From assembly GCA_049669725.1 (NCBI GenBank), contig JBATKU010000123.1, forward strand, positions 4,352 to 68,351: a stretch of DNA of 64,000 nucleotides, read 5' to 3'. A model generated the notes under the pieces. That model made no database searches and was not told the DNA's origin. It was given only the letters and a program-made list of their open reading frames with translations. Below, in pieces: positions 26,284 through 35,207 of this stretch; within the stretch, counting starts at the first letter, position 1, and each line of letters begins with the position of its first letter. The position numbers were made by a program, and so were the translations under genes. The DNA comes from JAFDCJ01 sp049669725. GTDB taxonomy: Bacteria; Desulfobacterota; Desulfobacteria; Desulfobacterales; JAFDCJ01.

Positions 26284-26300
26284 CAAACTCTAAACACCGC

Positions 26301-26783
26301 TCACTGCTTATACCCGATAGCCCGTAGCAGGTCTTTACGGGCATTTATATCATCGTCGGATTCGATACCTCGGGATGCAAACCCGTCAATGACGCCGAGA
26401 ATGCCCCGTCCCAGTTCCGTTTGCGCTATGATGACTTCCACGGGATTGGCGGTGGCACAAAAGATGCGACACACCTCGGGAACAGTTTTGATCGCGTTTA
26501 AAACATTCACTGGATACATGTCTTTCATAAAAATGATAAAACTGTGACCGGCGGAAAGGGCGTAAGCATTTTTCTTGGCCAATTCAAGCATTTCATTGTC
26601 TGTGCCGGTGTGTCTTACCAGGCACACATCCGAGGCTTCGCAGAAGGCCAGACCGAATTTGGCCATTGGTACCGTTGACACCATAGCCTCATAAATATCT
26701 TCGACGGTTTTAATGAAATGCGACTGGCCCAGGATCAGGTTCATACTGTTCGGATTCTCGATGGCAACGGTTGTAATTTCCAT
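26301..26783 (-). CDS. Adenosine-specific kinase family protein
   Basis: 160 residues, a full-length member of the small family PF04008. Recognisable segments are ENPNSMNLILGQSHFIKTVE, FGLAFCEASDVCLVRHTGTD, AGHSFIIFMKDMYPVNVLNA, and VEVIIAQTELGRGILGVIDG. An archaeal member was reported to phosphorylate adenosine; the biological role in bacteria is unclear. AAGGAGG at six bases before ATG 26783 indicates strong translation. It lies downstream of moaA, separated by a 91-bp inverted repeat. Confidence 0.85.
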   Translation of the reverse strand: MEITTVAIENPNSMNLILGQSHFIKTVEDIYEAMVSTVPMAKFGLAFCEASDVCLVRHTGTDNEMLELAKKNAYALSAGHSFIIFMKDMYPVNVLNAIKTVPEVCRIFCATANPVEVIIAQTELGRGILGVIDGFASRGIESDDDINARKDLLRAIGYKQ

Positions 26784-26915
26784 GGGAGCCCTCCTTGCAA
26801 AAAAAAATGGCTTTCTAGTAAAAAAAACTTGATTTGTTGTTTTTAGCCTGCTAAATGGCAGTCCTTATAGTGTCCATAATATCTGAGCCTGAATCGAAAA
26901 GCGGCAATGCACGTA

Positions 26916-27006
26916 TGGGCATTTTTCGTAAGCCTGAGCCGTAATTAGCTAGTTGTGCGAGTAAATGTAGCCTCCCACTGCTGCGGCTCAGGCTTCTTTA
27001 TGCCCA
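26916..27006. repeat. 91-bp inverted repeat between moaA and the adenosine-specific kinase gene
   Basis: TGGGCAT (26916-26922) and AAGCCTGAGCCG (26930-26941) are mirrored by CGGCTCAGGCTT (26984-26995) and ATGCCCA (27000-27006). The inner 12-bp and outer 7-bp arms are both perfect, around a 42-base centre. It could form a long hairpin that ends moaA transcription, or be a small palindromic mobile element; there is no poly-T tract and no coding capacity. Confidence 0.65.
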
Positions 27007-27030
27007 AAACTCTCCAGCTCCTTAGCTTTC

Positions 27031-28023
27031 TTACCCGCCGATGGAATGCATTTGGCCGCAGACACGTGTCGGCTTCTGCAGCGCAAGATTGTGGTCGGAC
27101 GGCTTATGGCTTACAGCCTTGAAGAATATCTCAGCCAGTTGATCGTCCGAACAGCTGCTTCGCAAAGGACCTCTGACATCCTCATGTATGTCTGACAAAA
27201 GGCACGGTCTGAGTTGCCCCCTGGCTGTCAACCTGAGGCGATTGCACCTGTCACAGAAATGGTGGCTCAATGCGTGTATGAAACCGATTTCGCCTAAAGC
27301 CCCTTCAAATTGATAACGCTGGGCCGGACCATCGTTTGCCGAGTTGCGAACCGGCACCAGATTGCCCAGAACACTGATGCGTTTTTTTATTTCAGGTGCC
27401 AGCAGAAGGGGGCCGTTGCCCATTTGCGATTCACCAATGGGCATGTATTCAATGAAGCGTATGTGAAACGGGTAATCAAACGACAATTGCGCCATATCGA
27501 TTAATTCATCATCATTAATGCCATTTAGGGCTACAACGTTTATCTTAATAGGATAAAATGCCATTTCCCGGGCTCTTTCGATACCTTGCCAGACCTGATC
27601 AAAAAGGTCCATACCGGTAATTTGGGAAAATTTTTCGCGTTTGAGCGTATCCAGACTGATATTTATTCTTTTGATTCCGGCGGATTTTATTTTTTTCAGA
27701 TTATCTTTCAACGCAACCCCATTGGTGGTCAGGGACAGGTCGGCCAGTCCGTCAATCCTGCTCAATTCACTCAAAAAATCATAGACGCCCTTTCTGACCA
27801 GAGGCTCTCCACCGGTTACCCGGATTTTTGAAATACCCAGTTTCACCCCCACCTTCACCAAACGCAGAATTTCTTCATAGGTCAAGATCTCATCATGTGA
27901 AAGTCTTGGTATCCGATCCCGGGGGACACAATAGATGCATTTCAGGTTGCACCGATCGGTGATGGAGATGCGCAAATAATTCAAATAGCGGTTGTAAGGA
28001 TCAATCAATTTTAAGTCAGGCAA
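27031..28023 (-). CDS. moaA: GTP 3',8-cyclase (molybdenum cofactor step 1)
   Basis: 330 residues. The radical SAM cluster is ITDRCNLKCIYCVP; the C-terminal second Fe-S cluster is HHFCDRCNRLRLTARGQLRP followed by CLL; the protein ends in the characteristic Gly-Gly tail (MHSIGG). GISKIRVTGGEPLVRKGVY and LTTNGVALKD are further core motifs. It converts GTP to the cyclic precursor of molybdopterin, needed for formate dehydrogenases and related enzymes. The start codon is TTG at 28023 with AGGAAG upstream. Other moa genes are not in the window. Confidence 0.95.
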   Translation of the reverse strand: MPDLKLIDPYNRYLNYLRISITDRCNLKCIYCVPRDRIPRLSHDEILTYEEILRLVKVGVKLGISKIRVTGGEPLVRKGVYDFLSELSRIDGLADLSLTTNGVALKDNLKKIKSAGIKRINISLDTLKREKFSQITGMDLFDQVWQGIERAREMAFYPIKINVVALNGINDDELIDMAQLSFDYPFHIRFIEYMPIGESQMGNGPLLLAPEIKKRISVLGNLVPVRNSANDGPAQRYQFEGALGEIGFIHALSHHFCDRCNRLRLTARGQLRPCLLSDIHEDVRGPLRSSCSDDQLAEIFFKAVSHKPSDHNLALQKPTRVCGQMHSIGG

Positions 28024-28049
28024 TTTCTAACTTCCTTCTATAATATCAA

Positions 28050-29027
28050 CTAATTTTTAATGTTAAATTTCTCACAATACTCGGGAATTTCAATCATCGG
28101 CGGTCTTTCGAATCCGACAATCTTCAATGCCTCCGGTTGATACCGGCTTTCCACCAGGTTGTACTGGATGATTTCATCATAAAGATTGTTCTTTGTATCG
28201 ATTAAACCCAGCTGTTTCTGACGATTGATAAAAGTTTTCAAGATCGCAAAGGACATCCGGCCCAATGCTTTGGTGTCCTGGTTGCGGTGGATCCGACGGT
28301 CAAGGTCCACCTGGGCGATGACATCCAATCCCCATTTCTCGTAGATATCAAGAATCATGCTGGTCTCCACGCCGTACCCTATGGGAAAAGGAATTTTATC
28401 AAGCACTTCCCGATAACCGGCGTATTCTCCCGAAAGGGGCTGGATGATCTGGGTAAGTTCCGGAAAAAACAGGGAAAACAGCGGTCGAATAACAAGTTCC
28501 GTCACGCGCCCCCCGCCGGTGGGCCTGATTTTGTTTTTACCGATGGAAATCGGCCGGTCGTAAAACGCTTTGGCATACCTGATGTTGTCGTATAAAAGCA
28601 GCGGGCCGATCAGACCATAGGCAAAGCGGTGGTGAATATTTTTGATATCCGCATCGATATAAACAATAATGTCGCCTTTGGTGATGTACAGGGCCTTCCA
28701 GAGATTTTCGCCCTTACCTTTGTATTTTTCAAGATGGGGCAGAATCTTGTCGGCATCGTAAACATCGGCACCAAAGGATTTTGCTATGTCTACCGTATTG
28801 TCCGTTGAGCCCGAGTCAATGACCACAATCTCATCCACCAGCGGATAGCGTGTCATGAGTTCGGACTTCAGAATAATAATTTCTTTGGCGATGGTTTTTT
28901 CTTCATTCAGGGTCGGCAAACACAGAGAGATTCTGAGGTCCTTTTTTTGTTTTTCTTCAACCAGGCGAAAAAGATCCTTGAAGTCCGAATAGTGGAATGT
29001 ATTTGTATCCAGCCATTTATGGTTCAT
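28050..29027 (-). CDS. gpgS: Glucosyl-3-phosphoglycerate synthase-like glycosyltransferase
   Basis: 325 residues from ATG 29027 (a TTG six codons upstream is less likely). GT-A fold: LRISLCLPTLNEEKTIAKEI, DEIVVIDSGSTDNTVDIAKS, and the DxD motif IVYIDADIKNIHHRF. GPLLLYDNIRYAKAFYDRP and LSGEYAGYREVLDKIPFPIG plus GYGVETSMILDIYEKWG match GpgS (family GT81), which makes glucosyl-3-phosphoglycerate, precursor of the solute glucosylglycerate. No GpgP phosphatase is recognisable next to it. It overlaps the upstream peptidase-like gene by 11 bases, so the two are coupled. Confidence 0.85.
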   Translation of the reverse strand: MNHKWLDTNTFHYSDFKDLFRLVEEKQKKDLRISLCLPTLNEEKTIAKEIIILKSELMTRYPLVDEIVVIDSGSTDNTVDIAKSFGADVYDADKILPHLEKYKGKGENLWKALYITKGDIIVYIDADIKNIHHRFAYGLIGPLLLYDNIRYAKAFYDRPISIGKNKIRPTGGGRVTELVIRPLFSLFFPELTQIIQPLSGEYAGYREVLDKIPFPIGYGVETSMILDIYEKWGLDVIAQVDLDRRIHRNQDTKALGRMSFAILKTFINRQKQLGLIDTKNNLYDEIIQYNLVESRYQPEALKIVGFERPPMIEIPEYCEKFNIKN

Positions 29028-30177
29028 CGCAAACCCCACTGTCAATTGCCTTTAAGACACCGATAATTTGAGCAATTCCTTTAAACATGGGCTCAATTTC
29101 CATGGTGGCTTTTGGGGTGTAGGAGTTTTCCCCATACGTGATCCCCAGGGTCACCGCCGGTATCTTCCGGGACAGAAAGAGGGACAGGGCCGATTCCGTT
29201 GATTTGCTGATGGGTTTTATTCCCAGCGATTCCAGGACGGCCGCCGCACTTTTAACCAATGGATGGTTGAATTTGAGTCGGGCAGCTTTCAAGTTACTGA
29301 TGGTTTTAATATTCAGATCCACTTCATTTTCATGACTGATTCCGTCCACAATGTCTGTGATATCATTGTAAATGGATTTTACCATTTTGTAGGAGTCACT
29401 GCGAATTTCAAACCCCAGAGTGGCATCATAGGCAATTTTTCCATGGTTGGCGCCGCCTGAGATTTTCCCGATCACCACGCGGGACCGCGGTCTCTGGGGT
29501 AGACTCAACCTCATCAAACCGTTAATGACCTCATTTAAGATCAAAATGGCGTTGGGTGTGTACTTATACATGATCCCTTTATCTTCGGAAATACTGCAGG
29601 AGATTTCACCCCGGATCATGCCGTCGGAAAAATAGTTAAGACGTCCGAGTTCGACACCTTCAATGCAAATGCTCCCCCTGATCGGTGTCGGCCAGGTTTT
29701 CAAAAGGTGTCTGACACCCCGCAAATTACCCTTGCCAATGGACTGGATGACACCGGCCAGGACAATATCAGATTCAAAAGTCAGCCCCAGTTTTTCGAAA
29801 ATAATAGGCAGTGACAACAGGACACCGACGCCCAGGGAATTATCCAGAATTCCCGGCCCGGTAATGGTGTTTTCTTTGATGGTATAATTATGAACAATAT
29901 CTTTTTCAAAAAATGTATCCAGGTGGGCCACAATAAAGATCGGCGGCTTTTCAGAGGAAGTCCCCCGAATAATCCCAATGGGGTTGCGGTAACCGTCGGT
30001 GGTCACTTCATCGACCCCGAACTCCGCCATCCGTTCCATAAAAACAATTCCGCGTCTTTTCTCTTTGAATGTGGGAGCCGGGGTCTGTCCGATTAATACA
30101 ATGTTGGTGATGATAATGTCTTTAATGGCTCTTATGTCGTCGACCAGAGCCGGCAGATTTTCGAGGAAATTCTCCAT
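29017..30177 (-). CDS. M20/M42-like peptidase fold with altered active site
   Basis: 386 residues with the aminopeptidase/deacetylase fold. FIVAHLDTFFEKD keeps the first His and Asp, and GPGILDNSLGVGVLL keeps the bridging Asp. Where M20/M42 enzymes have the catalytic Glu-Glu pair, this protein reads AGVIQSIGKGNLRG (Gln-Ser), and the late His-containing segment is ENSYTPKATMEIEP. It may be inactive, bind rather than cleave, or use other residues. The strict coupling to gpgS (11-base overlap) suggests a role in the same solute or glycan pathway. Confidence 0.7.
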   Translation of the reverse strand: MENFLENLPALVDDIRAIKDIIITNIVLIGQTPAPTFKEKRRGIVFMERMAEFGVDEVTTDGYRNPIGIIRGTSSEKPPIFIVAHLDTFFEKDIVHNYTIKENTITGPGILDNSLGVGVLLSLPIIFEKLGLTFESDIVLAGVIQSIGKGNLRGVRHLLKTWPTPIRGSICIEGVELGRLNYFSDGMIRGEISCSISEDKGIMYKYTPNAILILNEVINGLMRLSLPQRPRSRVVIGKISGGANHGKIAYDATLGFEIRSDSYKMVKSIYNDITDIVDGISHENEVDLNIKTISNLKAARLKFNHPLVKSAAAVLESLGIKPISKSTESALSLFLSRKIPAVTLGITYGENSYTPKATMEIEPMFKGIAQIIGVLKAIDSGVCDEP

Positions 30178-30355
30178 AATGGGTCCTTGAATTCATATCG
30201 GCAGCACAGTTGTCGCTTGGTGCAAAAAAAAACGATTATTGAGTGGCAACGGGGAGCGAAAACGTTTAATGTATAGCAGAATATGCAAAAAGGTCAATGA
30301 TTCTTTAAATTTATGATTTTTGCTGATACAGTGAAACCGGGAGAAGGGATGCCTT

Positions 30356-31969
30356 ATGCAAACCCATGGATCTGAAAAAGCAAGCAGCTTATTTGATACC
30401 CGCTATGTGCTGGCCCTGGATCTGGGCAGCGGTGGACTGAAGGCGGCAATTGTATCCGATGGCGGTCAGGTAATCGCCAGCGCGGTTGAAAAAACCTCTA
30501 CCTATCTTTTGCCTGGCGGGGGCGCCGAACAGGATCCGGAAGAATGGTGGAAGTGTGCCAAAAAAGCGGCCCGCAAAGCCATTAGCCACGCCGGCGTGCC
30601 TGCCGATAAAATTGTGGCCGTGGCCTGCGATTCCCAGTGGTCGGTGGTCGTCCCTGTCGATGAGCATGGTAGGCCGCTTATGAGGGCGGTTCACTGGCTG
30701 GATCATAGGGGAGGCCCTTACAATCGTGAGATTGCCGGCGGTTTTCCGAGTATTCAGGGTTACGGAATGGCCAAGTTGCTGAAATGGATCAGATTGACGG
30801 GATTTCCGCCAACTCACTCCGGTGCGGATTCACTGGGTCATGTTCTGTTTATAAAAAATGAGCGGCCCGAAATTTATGCTAAAACTCACAAATTTCTGGA
30901 ACCGATGGACTATCTGGTTTCCCGGCTGACAGGTAAAATTACCGCTACGCAGAAAACCATGGCGCCTTTTATGATTGTGGACAACCGTCAATGGGGTTCC
31001 TGTGAATACAACGACACGTTATTGAATCTTGCCGGGGTGGAAAAAGAAAAATTTCCGCAGCTGTTGCCTAACGACGCCATTGTCGATTCTTTGCACCCTG
31101 CGGTGGCCAATGAGCTGGGGCTGCGATCTTCAACCCGGGTCATCACCGGTATCAGTGACTCGAATGCCTCTATCATCGGCTCGGGGGCTGTGCAGGATTT
31201 TGAGTCAATAATCTACATCGGCACATCCCAGTATATGACCTGCCATCTTCCCTTTAAAAAAACGGACATCGGCAGTTTCATGGCAACCATTCCCAGCCCG
31301 TTTAAATCCAGATACTATCTATTTGGCGAACAGCTGACCGGCGGACAATGCGTGGAGTTTTATCTTAACAACCTTATCTACTGTGACGATCAATTTGATA
31401 CCGGATCCCTGCCGCATGATGCTTATGAACGCTTTAATATGGTTGCCTCCCAGGCGCCTGCCGGCAGCGGCGGGGTCATTTTTCTGCCCTGGCTAAACGG
31501 ATCGGGTGTTCCCAGGGAAAGTCCGAATGCTCGCGGCGGCTTTTTTAATCTCTCTTTGAAGACCACCCGCAACCATTTGACACGGGCCATTATGGAGGGT
31601 CTGGCCTTTAACAATCGATGGACCAAAGGGCCGGCCGAAAAATTTATCGGTCGTCCGATTCATCTTTTCCGGTTTTCAGGCGGCGGAGCGCTTTCCGAGT
31701 TGTTTTGCCAGATTCACGCCGACATTCTTAATGTGCCGATCCATCAGGTGGATGACCCCCTGAATACCACTGTGCGGGGTGCCGCACTGCTTGCTCTGGT
31801 AATCCTGGGATATCGCGCGCTGGAGGAACTGCCGGATCTGGTCAGGATCAAAAAAATCTTTGAACCGGATCCATCGAGCCGGGAAATTTATGACACCATG
31901 TATCGGCAGTATTGCGAACTGTTTAGAAGAAACAGGAAAGTGTTCGCGGCTTTGAATCCAATCCAATGA
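30356..31969 (+). CDS. FGGY-family carbohydrate kinase
   Basis: 537 residues with both actin-like ATPase halves. N-terminal phosphate loop VLALDLGSGGLKAAIV; catalytic region HWLDHRGGPYNREI with DHR at the position of the family's base; C-terminal adenosine loop RFSGGGALSELFCQIHADIL. It resembles xylulokinases but is not close enough to name a substrate. GAGAAGGG precedes the ATG. The next gene, a sphingosine-1-phosphate lyase homologue, starts 15 bases after its stop, so the kinase product may be the lyase substrate. Confidence 0.85.
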   Translation: MQTHGSEKASSLFDTRYVLALDLGSGGLKAAIVSDGGQVIASAVEKTSTYLLPGGGAEQDPEEWWKCAKKAARKAISHAGVPADKIVAVACDSQWSVVVPVDEHGRPLMRAVHWLDHRGGPYNREIAGGFPSIQGYGMAKLLKWIRLTGFPPTHSGADSLGHVLFIKNERPEIYAKTHKFLEPMDYLVSRLTGKITATQKTMAPFMIVDNRQWGSCEYNDTLLNLAGVEKEKFPQLLPNDAIVDSLHPAVANELGLRSSTRVITGISDSNASIIGSGAVQDFESIIYIGTSQYMTCHLPFKKTDIGSFMATIPSPFKSRYYLFGEQLTGGQCVEFYLNNLIYCDDQFDTGSLPHDAYERFNMVASQAPAGSGGVIFLPWLNGSGVPRESPNARGGFFNLSLKTTRNHLTRAIMEGLAFNNRWTKGPAEKFIGRPIHLFRFSGGGALSELFCQIHADILNVPIHQVDDPLNTTVRGAALLALVILGYRALEELPDLVRIKKIFEPDPSSREIYDTMYRQYCELFRRNRKVFAALNPIQ

Positions 31970-31984
31970 TACAAGGAGAAACAA

Positions 31985-33403
31985 ATGTCCGACGCAACAG
32001 CTGGAAATCAAAATGCAGATCCGTTTAAACCCTATAAGGGTCGCTTGGAAAGTCATGACCGTCTGCCCGCAAGCGGGTTGGATAAGGATCATATTTTTGC
32101 AGAGCTTGCCGCCATGGCTGAAGAAGAGAATGGGAACTGGAACAACGGCCGGGTATCGGGAACCTTTTATCATGCCGGTGAAGAGCACCGGGCCTTTCTC
32201 AACAAGATTTTTACGCTGTTTTCCCACATGAATACCATTCAATTCGATCTGTGTCCGAGTATGTTTAAAATGGAAAGCGAAATTATTTCCATGACGGCCA
32301 AAATGCTCCATGGCGATGCTGTCAAGGATCATCACCCGCAAGATGAGGTCTGCGGCACGGTCACCTCGGGCGGAACCGAAAGTATTATTATGGCCATGAA
32401 AGTTTACCGGGACCAGGCCCGGGCCGAACGTAACATCATTGCCCCCGAAATTATCATGCCGCGCACTGCCCACCCGGCCTTTAACAAAGCCGGCGAGTAT
32501 TTCGGAATCAAAATGGTGTCGATACCGGTTGACCTGCCTGACTTTCGCGTTGATCCGGCAGCGGTGGAAGATCGGATCAATGCGAATACCGTTGCTATCG
32601 TTGGCAGTGCCGGCAATTATCCATACGGCCTTATCGATCCGCTGGATAAGCTTTCCGACATCGCCCAAAAACACGGTATCGGGTTTCATGTGGATGGTTG
32701 TCTTGGCGGGTTTATTCTGCCCTGGATTGAAAAGCTGGGCTATGACATTCCTGTCTTCGATTTTCGTCTGCCGGGGGTCACATCCATGTCCGCCGATACG
32801 CACAAATACGGCTACACCCTGAAGGGCACCTCGGTCGTTCTTTATCGCAACAACAACCTGAGACACTATCAGTACTTTAACGTCCCGGACTGGCCGGGCG
32901 GGATGTACGGCTCGCCCACGGCCGCCGGAAGCCGATCCGGCGGTTTGACCGCCGCCACCTGGGCCGCCATGATGTATCTGGGAGAGGAAGGGTACATCCG
33001 GGCTGCCGCAGCCATCATGAAGGTGGCCGACCGGATAAAAAAGGCGGTCGCAGAGGTGCCGGAATTAACACTTATCGGCAACCCCACCTTTGTCATCAGT
33101 TTCCGGTCCGATGAGGTGGATGTATTCCATGTCAATGATTTTATGAAAGCCAAAGGCTGGCGATTCAATGTGCTGCAATTGCCGCCGGCATTGCACTTTT
33201 GCGTGACCATGCCCCAGACCCAGGTAGCCGATATCGCTGAGCGGTTTATCGACGAGTTGCGGGCCGGTATTGACTACGCCAGGTCAAACGCCGGGACCAC
33301 TTCCCAGACAACTGCTTTATACGGCCTGGCGGGTTCGCTGGAAGGCAACCAGCAGGTTACCGAGCTTGTGTTTGGGCTTTTTGATCATCTGTATGCGGTC
33401 TAA
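31985..33403 (+). CDS. Sphingosine-1-phosphate lyase homologue (PLP-dependent)
   Basis: 472 residues, soluble, without the N-terminal membrane anchor of eukaryotic enzymes. Very close to the SPL family: GTVTSGGTESIIMAMKVYRD, GFHVDGCLGGFILPWIEK, FDFRLPGVTSMSADTHKYGY (PLP lysine in THKYG), and WPGGMYGSPTAAGSRSGGLT. SPL cleaves phosphorylated long-chain bases to phosphoethanolamine and a fatty aldehyde. In this operon the only kinase is of the sugar type, so the true substrate may be a phosphorylated amino-polyol instead. AAGGAGA precedes the ATG at six bases. Confidence 0.88.
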   Translation: MSDATAGNQNADPFKPYKGRLESHDRLPASGLDKDHIFAELAAMAEEENGNWNNGRVSGTFYHAGEEHRAFLNKIFTLFSHMNTIQFDLCPSMFKMESEIISMTAKMLHGDAVKDHHPQDEVCGTVTSGGTESIIMAMKVYRDQARAERNIIAPEIIMPRTAHPAFNKAGEYFGIKMVSIPVDLPDFRVDPAAVEDRINANTVAIVGSAGNYPYGLIDPLDKLSDIAQKHGIGFHVDGCLGGFILPWIEKLGYDIPVFDFRLPGVTSMSADTHKYGYTLKGTSVVLYRNNNLRHYQYFNVPDWPGGMYGSPTAAGSRSGGLTAATWAAMMYLGEEGYIRAAAAIMKVADRIKKAVAEVPELTLIGNPTFVISFRSDEVDVFHVNDFMKAKGWRFNVLQLPPALHFCVTMPQTQVADIAERFIDELRAGIDYARSNAGTTSQTTALYGLAGSLEGNQQVTELVFGLFDHLYAV

Positions 33404-33410
33404 AACTGAA

Positions 33411-33611
33411 GGTTTCGGGTGTCAGGTTTCAGGTGTCAGGAAGAGCCGATGCACAAAAGGATGTCGGCAAAATGTGCGTTGCGGTTTGCTTGAATCGGAT
33501 CTGAATCTTATTAATAAAATGCTTAAAATCTTTATAATTTAACTATTTAGGCCTATGGTACCGTGCGGTAGACCTTTGGCAAATGATCCTGACACCTGAC
33601 ACCTGAAACCC
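33411..33611. repeat. Inverted word repeat (GTGTCAGGTTTCAG)
   Basis: Left arm 33411-33440 reads GGTTTCGGGTGTCAGGTTTC then AGGTGTCAGG; right arm 33588-33611 reads TCCTGACACCTGACACCTGA AACCC, its near-perfect complement. About 145 non-coding bases separate the arms. It fills the gap between the convergent lyase and cobA-hemD genes. Clear example of the word-repeat class. Confidence 0.7.
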
Positions 33612-33680
33612 TTTTTTCCCCGCGGGCACATGCGCAGCGCCAACCGGTGCCTTTCTTTAAAGCACCGTCTTGGAAGAAGC

Positions 33681-35207
33681 CTAATCCTTGTAATTGCGGT
33701 AGTATTTTAAAATTGCCTCACAAAGACCGGGGATGGTATATGATTCTGCGGTGATATCCACCTTAAAGCCTAATTCCACGGCAGTATCGGTGGTAATCGG
33801 GCCGATGCTGGCAATCGTAGCCCCATCGATAAGCTGATTGAAATTATCCGGCGGCAGAAGGCTTTTAAAATTTATTACGGTGGAGGAACTGGTAAATGTG
33901 ATCAAGTCAATGGTTTTATCTTCCAGCTGTCTGACAAGCAGATCGGAGTTGTCTCGGACCTTTTCGGTAAGGTAGATGGTTACCTCGTCAACCTCGGCCC
34001 CCATTTTGCGCAGTTCAACCGGCAGCACCGGTCGGGCTTCTCCGGCTCTGGGAAGCAGGATCTTTTTTCCATCCAATTTTTCCTTGCGGAAGGCCTCCAC
34101 AACGGATTCGGCCCGATAGTTTTTCGGAATGATGTCGCTTTTCAGTCCGAATTGAAACATTCTTTCAGCAGTGGCCGGTCCGATGGCGGCTGTGTAAAGG
34201 TGATTTAAGGCGCGGACGTCCCGGTCGGTTTCAAAAAGGCGGTCAAAGAAAAATTTAACGCCGTTGACACTGGTAAAAACGATCCAATCATAGGTATCCA
34301 GTTTTTTTATCGCCTCATCCAGGGGTTTGAGATCTTCGGCAGGCACGATTTTAATGGTGGGATATTCCAGGCAGTCAGCCCCCAGATCAGACAGCTGCCT
34401 GACCAGGTCGCTGGCCTGTTCGCGAGCGCGGGTGACGACAATTCTTTTACCCAGCAGAGGCCTGGTTTCAAACCATTTCAAGGTTTTTCTTAAATCGACA
34501 ACTTCGCCTACAACGATGATCGCCGGAGCTTTGAGCCCGGCCTTTTTAACGCGTTCGGTAATATTGTCCAGGGTTCCGGTCACTGTTTTCTGGCTGGGAG
34601 TGGTGCCCCAGCGAATCAGTGCCACCGGCGTATCCGGTGATTTACCGTTGGCAATTAACTTCTGGGTAATATCGGGTAAATTCTTTACCCCCATAAAAAA
34701 CACCAGGGTCCCGATGCCGCGGGCTAAAGATTCCCAGTCGATACTTGATTCTTCTTTGTGAGGATCTTCATGGCCGGTAATGAAAGCCAGGGTGGCGGTC
34801 AGTTTACGGTGGGTCAGCGGAATACCGGCGTAGGCGGCGGCGGCCACGGCCGATGTCACTCCGGGTACAACTTCGAAGGGGATGCCGTTGGCTACTAAAA
34901 TTTCGGCTTCTTCCCCACCGCGGCCAAAGATAAACGGATCACCGCCTTTCAGGCGGCAGACCGTCAAACCGGCCTTGGCTTTTTCAACGATGAGGGCATT
35001 GATCCCATCCTGGGAAAGGGTATGGTCCCCGCCTTTTTTGCCGACATAAATCATTTCTGTGTTGGGGGGGGCATGTCTTAAAAGGGCAGGGGAGGCGAGA
35101 TAGTCATAGATGATGACATCTGCAGTTTGAATGCATTCTTTGCCTTTTACGGTAATCAGTCCCGGGTCTCCGGGGCCGGCGCCCACAAGATATACTTTAG
35201 CTTTCAT
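33681..35207 (-). CDS. cobA-hemD: Fused uroporphyrinogen-III methyltransferase / uroporphyrinogen-III synthase
   Basis: 508 residues from ATG 35207. Residues 1-245 are CobA/SUMT: VYLVGAGPGDPGLITVKG, GGDPFIFGRGGEEAEILV, EVVPGVTSAVAAAAYAGIPL. Residues 255-508 are HemD (KRIVVTRAREQASDLVRQL, WIVFTSVNGVKFFFDRLF, LITFTSSSTVINF). HemD closes the tetrapyrrole ring and CobA methylates it to precorrin-2, the entry to siroheme and to siroheme-derived haem in sulfate reducers. The start overlaps the hemC stop by 11 bases: all three activities are made in step. Confidence 0.95.
   Translation of the reverse strand: MKAKVYLVGAGPGDPGLITVKGKECIQTADVIIYDYLASPALLRHAPPNTEMIYVGKKGGDHTLSQDGINALIVEKAKAGLTVCRLKGGDPFIFGRGGEEAEILVANGIPFEVVPGVTSAVAAAAYAGIPLTHRKLTATLAFITGHEDPHKEESSIDWESLARGIGTLVFFMGVKNLPDITQKLIANGKSPDTPVALIRWGTTPSQKTVTGTLDNITERVKKAGLKAPAIIVVGEVVDLRKTLKWFETRPLLGKRIVVTRAREQASDLVRQLSDLGADCLEYPTIKIVPAEDLKPLDEAIKKLDTYDWIVFTSVNGVKFFFDRLFETDRDVRALNHLYTAAIGPATAERMFQFGLKSDIIPKNYRAESVVEAFRKEKLDGKKILLPRAGEARPVLPVELRKMGAEVDEVTIYLTEKVRDNSDLLVRQLEDKTIDLITFTSSSTVINFKSLLPPDNFNQLIDGATIASIGPITTDTAVELGFKVDITAESYTIPGLCEAILKYYRNYKD

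Noticed and set aside
26254..26300. CACCATCACCAT string as a CRISPR or His-tag artefact
   Set aside because: Only three copies of a 6-mer with an inverted partner; it fits the intergenic word-repeat class, with no vector sequence around it.
31676..32866. 396-codon minus-strand frame across the FGGY kinase and lyase genes
   Set aside because: Antisense to two strongly supported enzymes and without recognisable domains.
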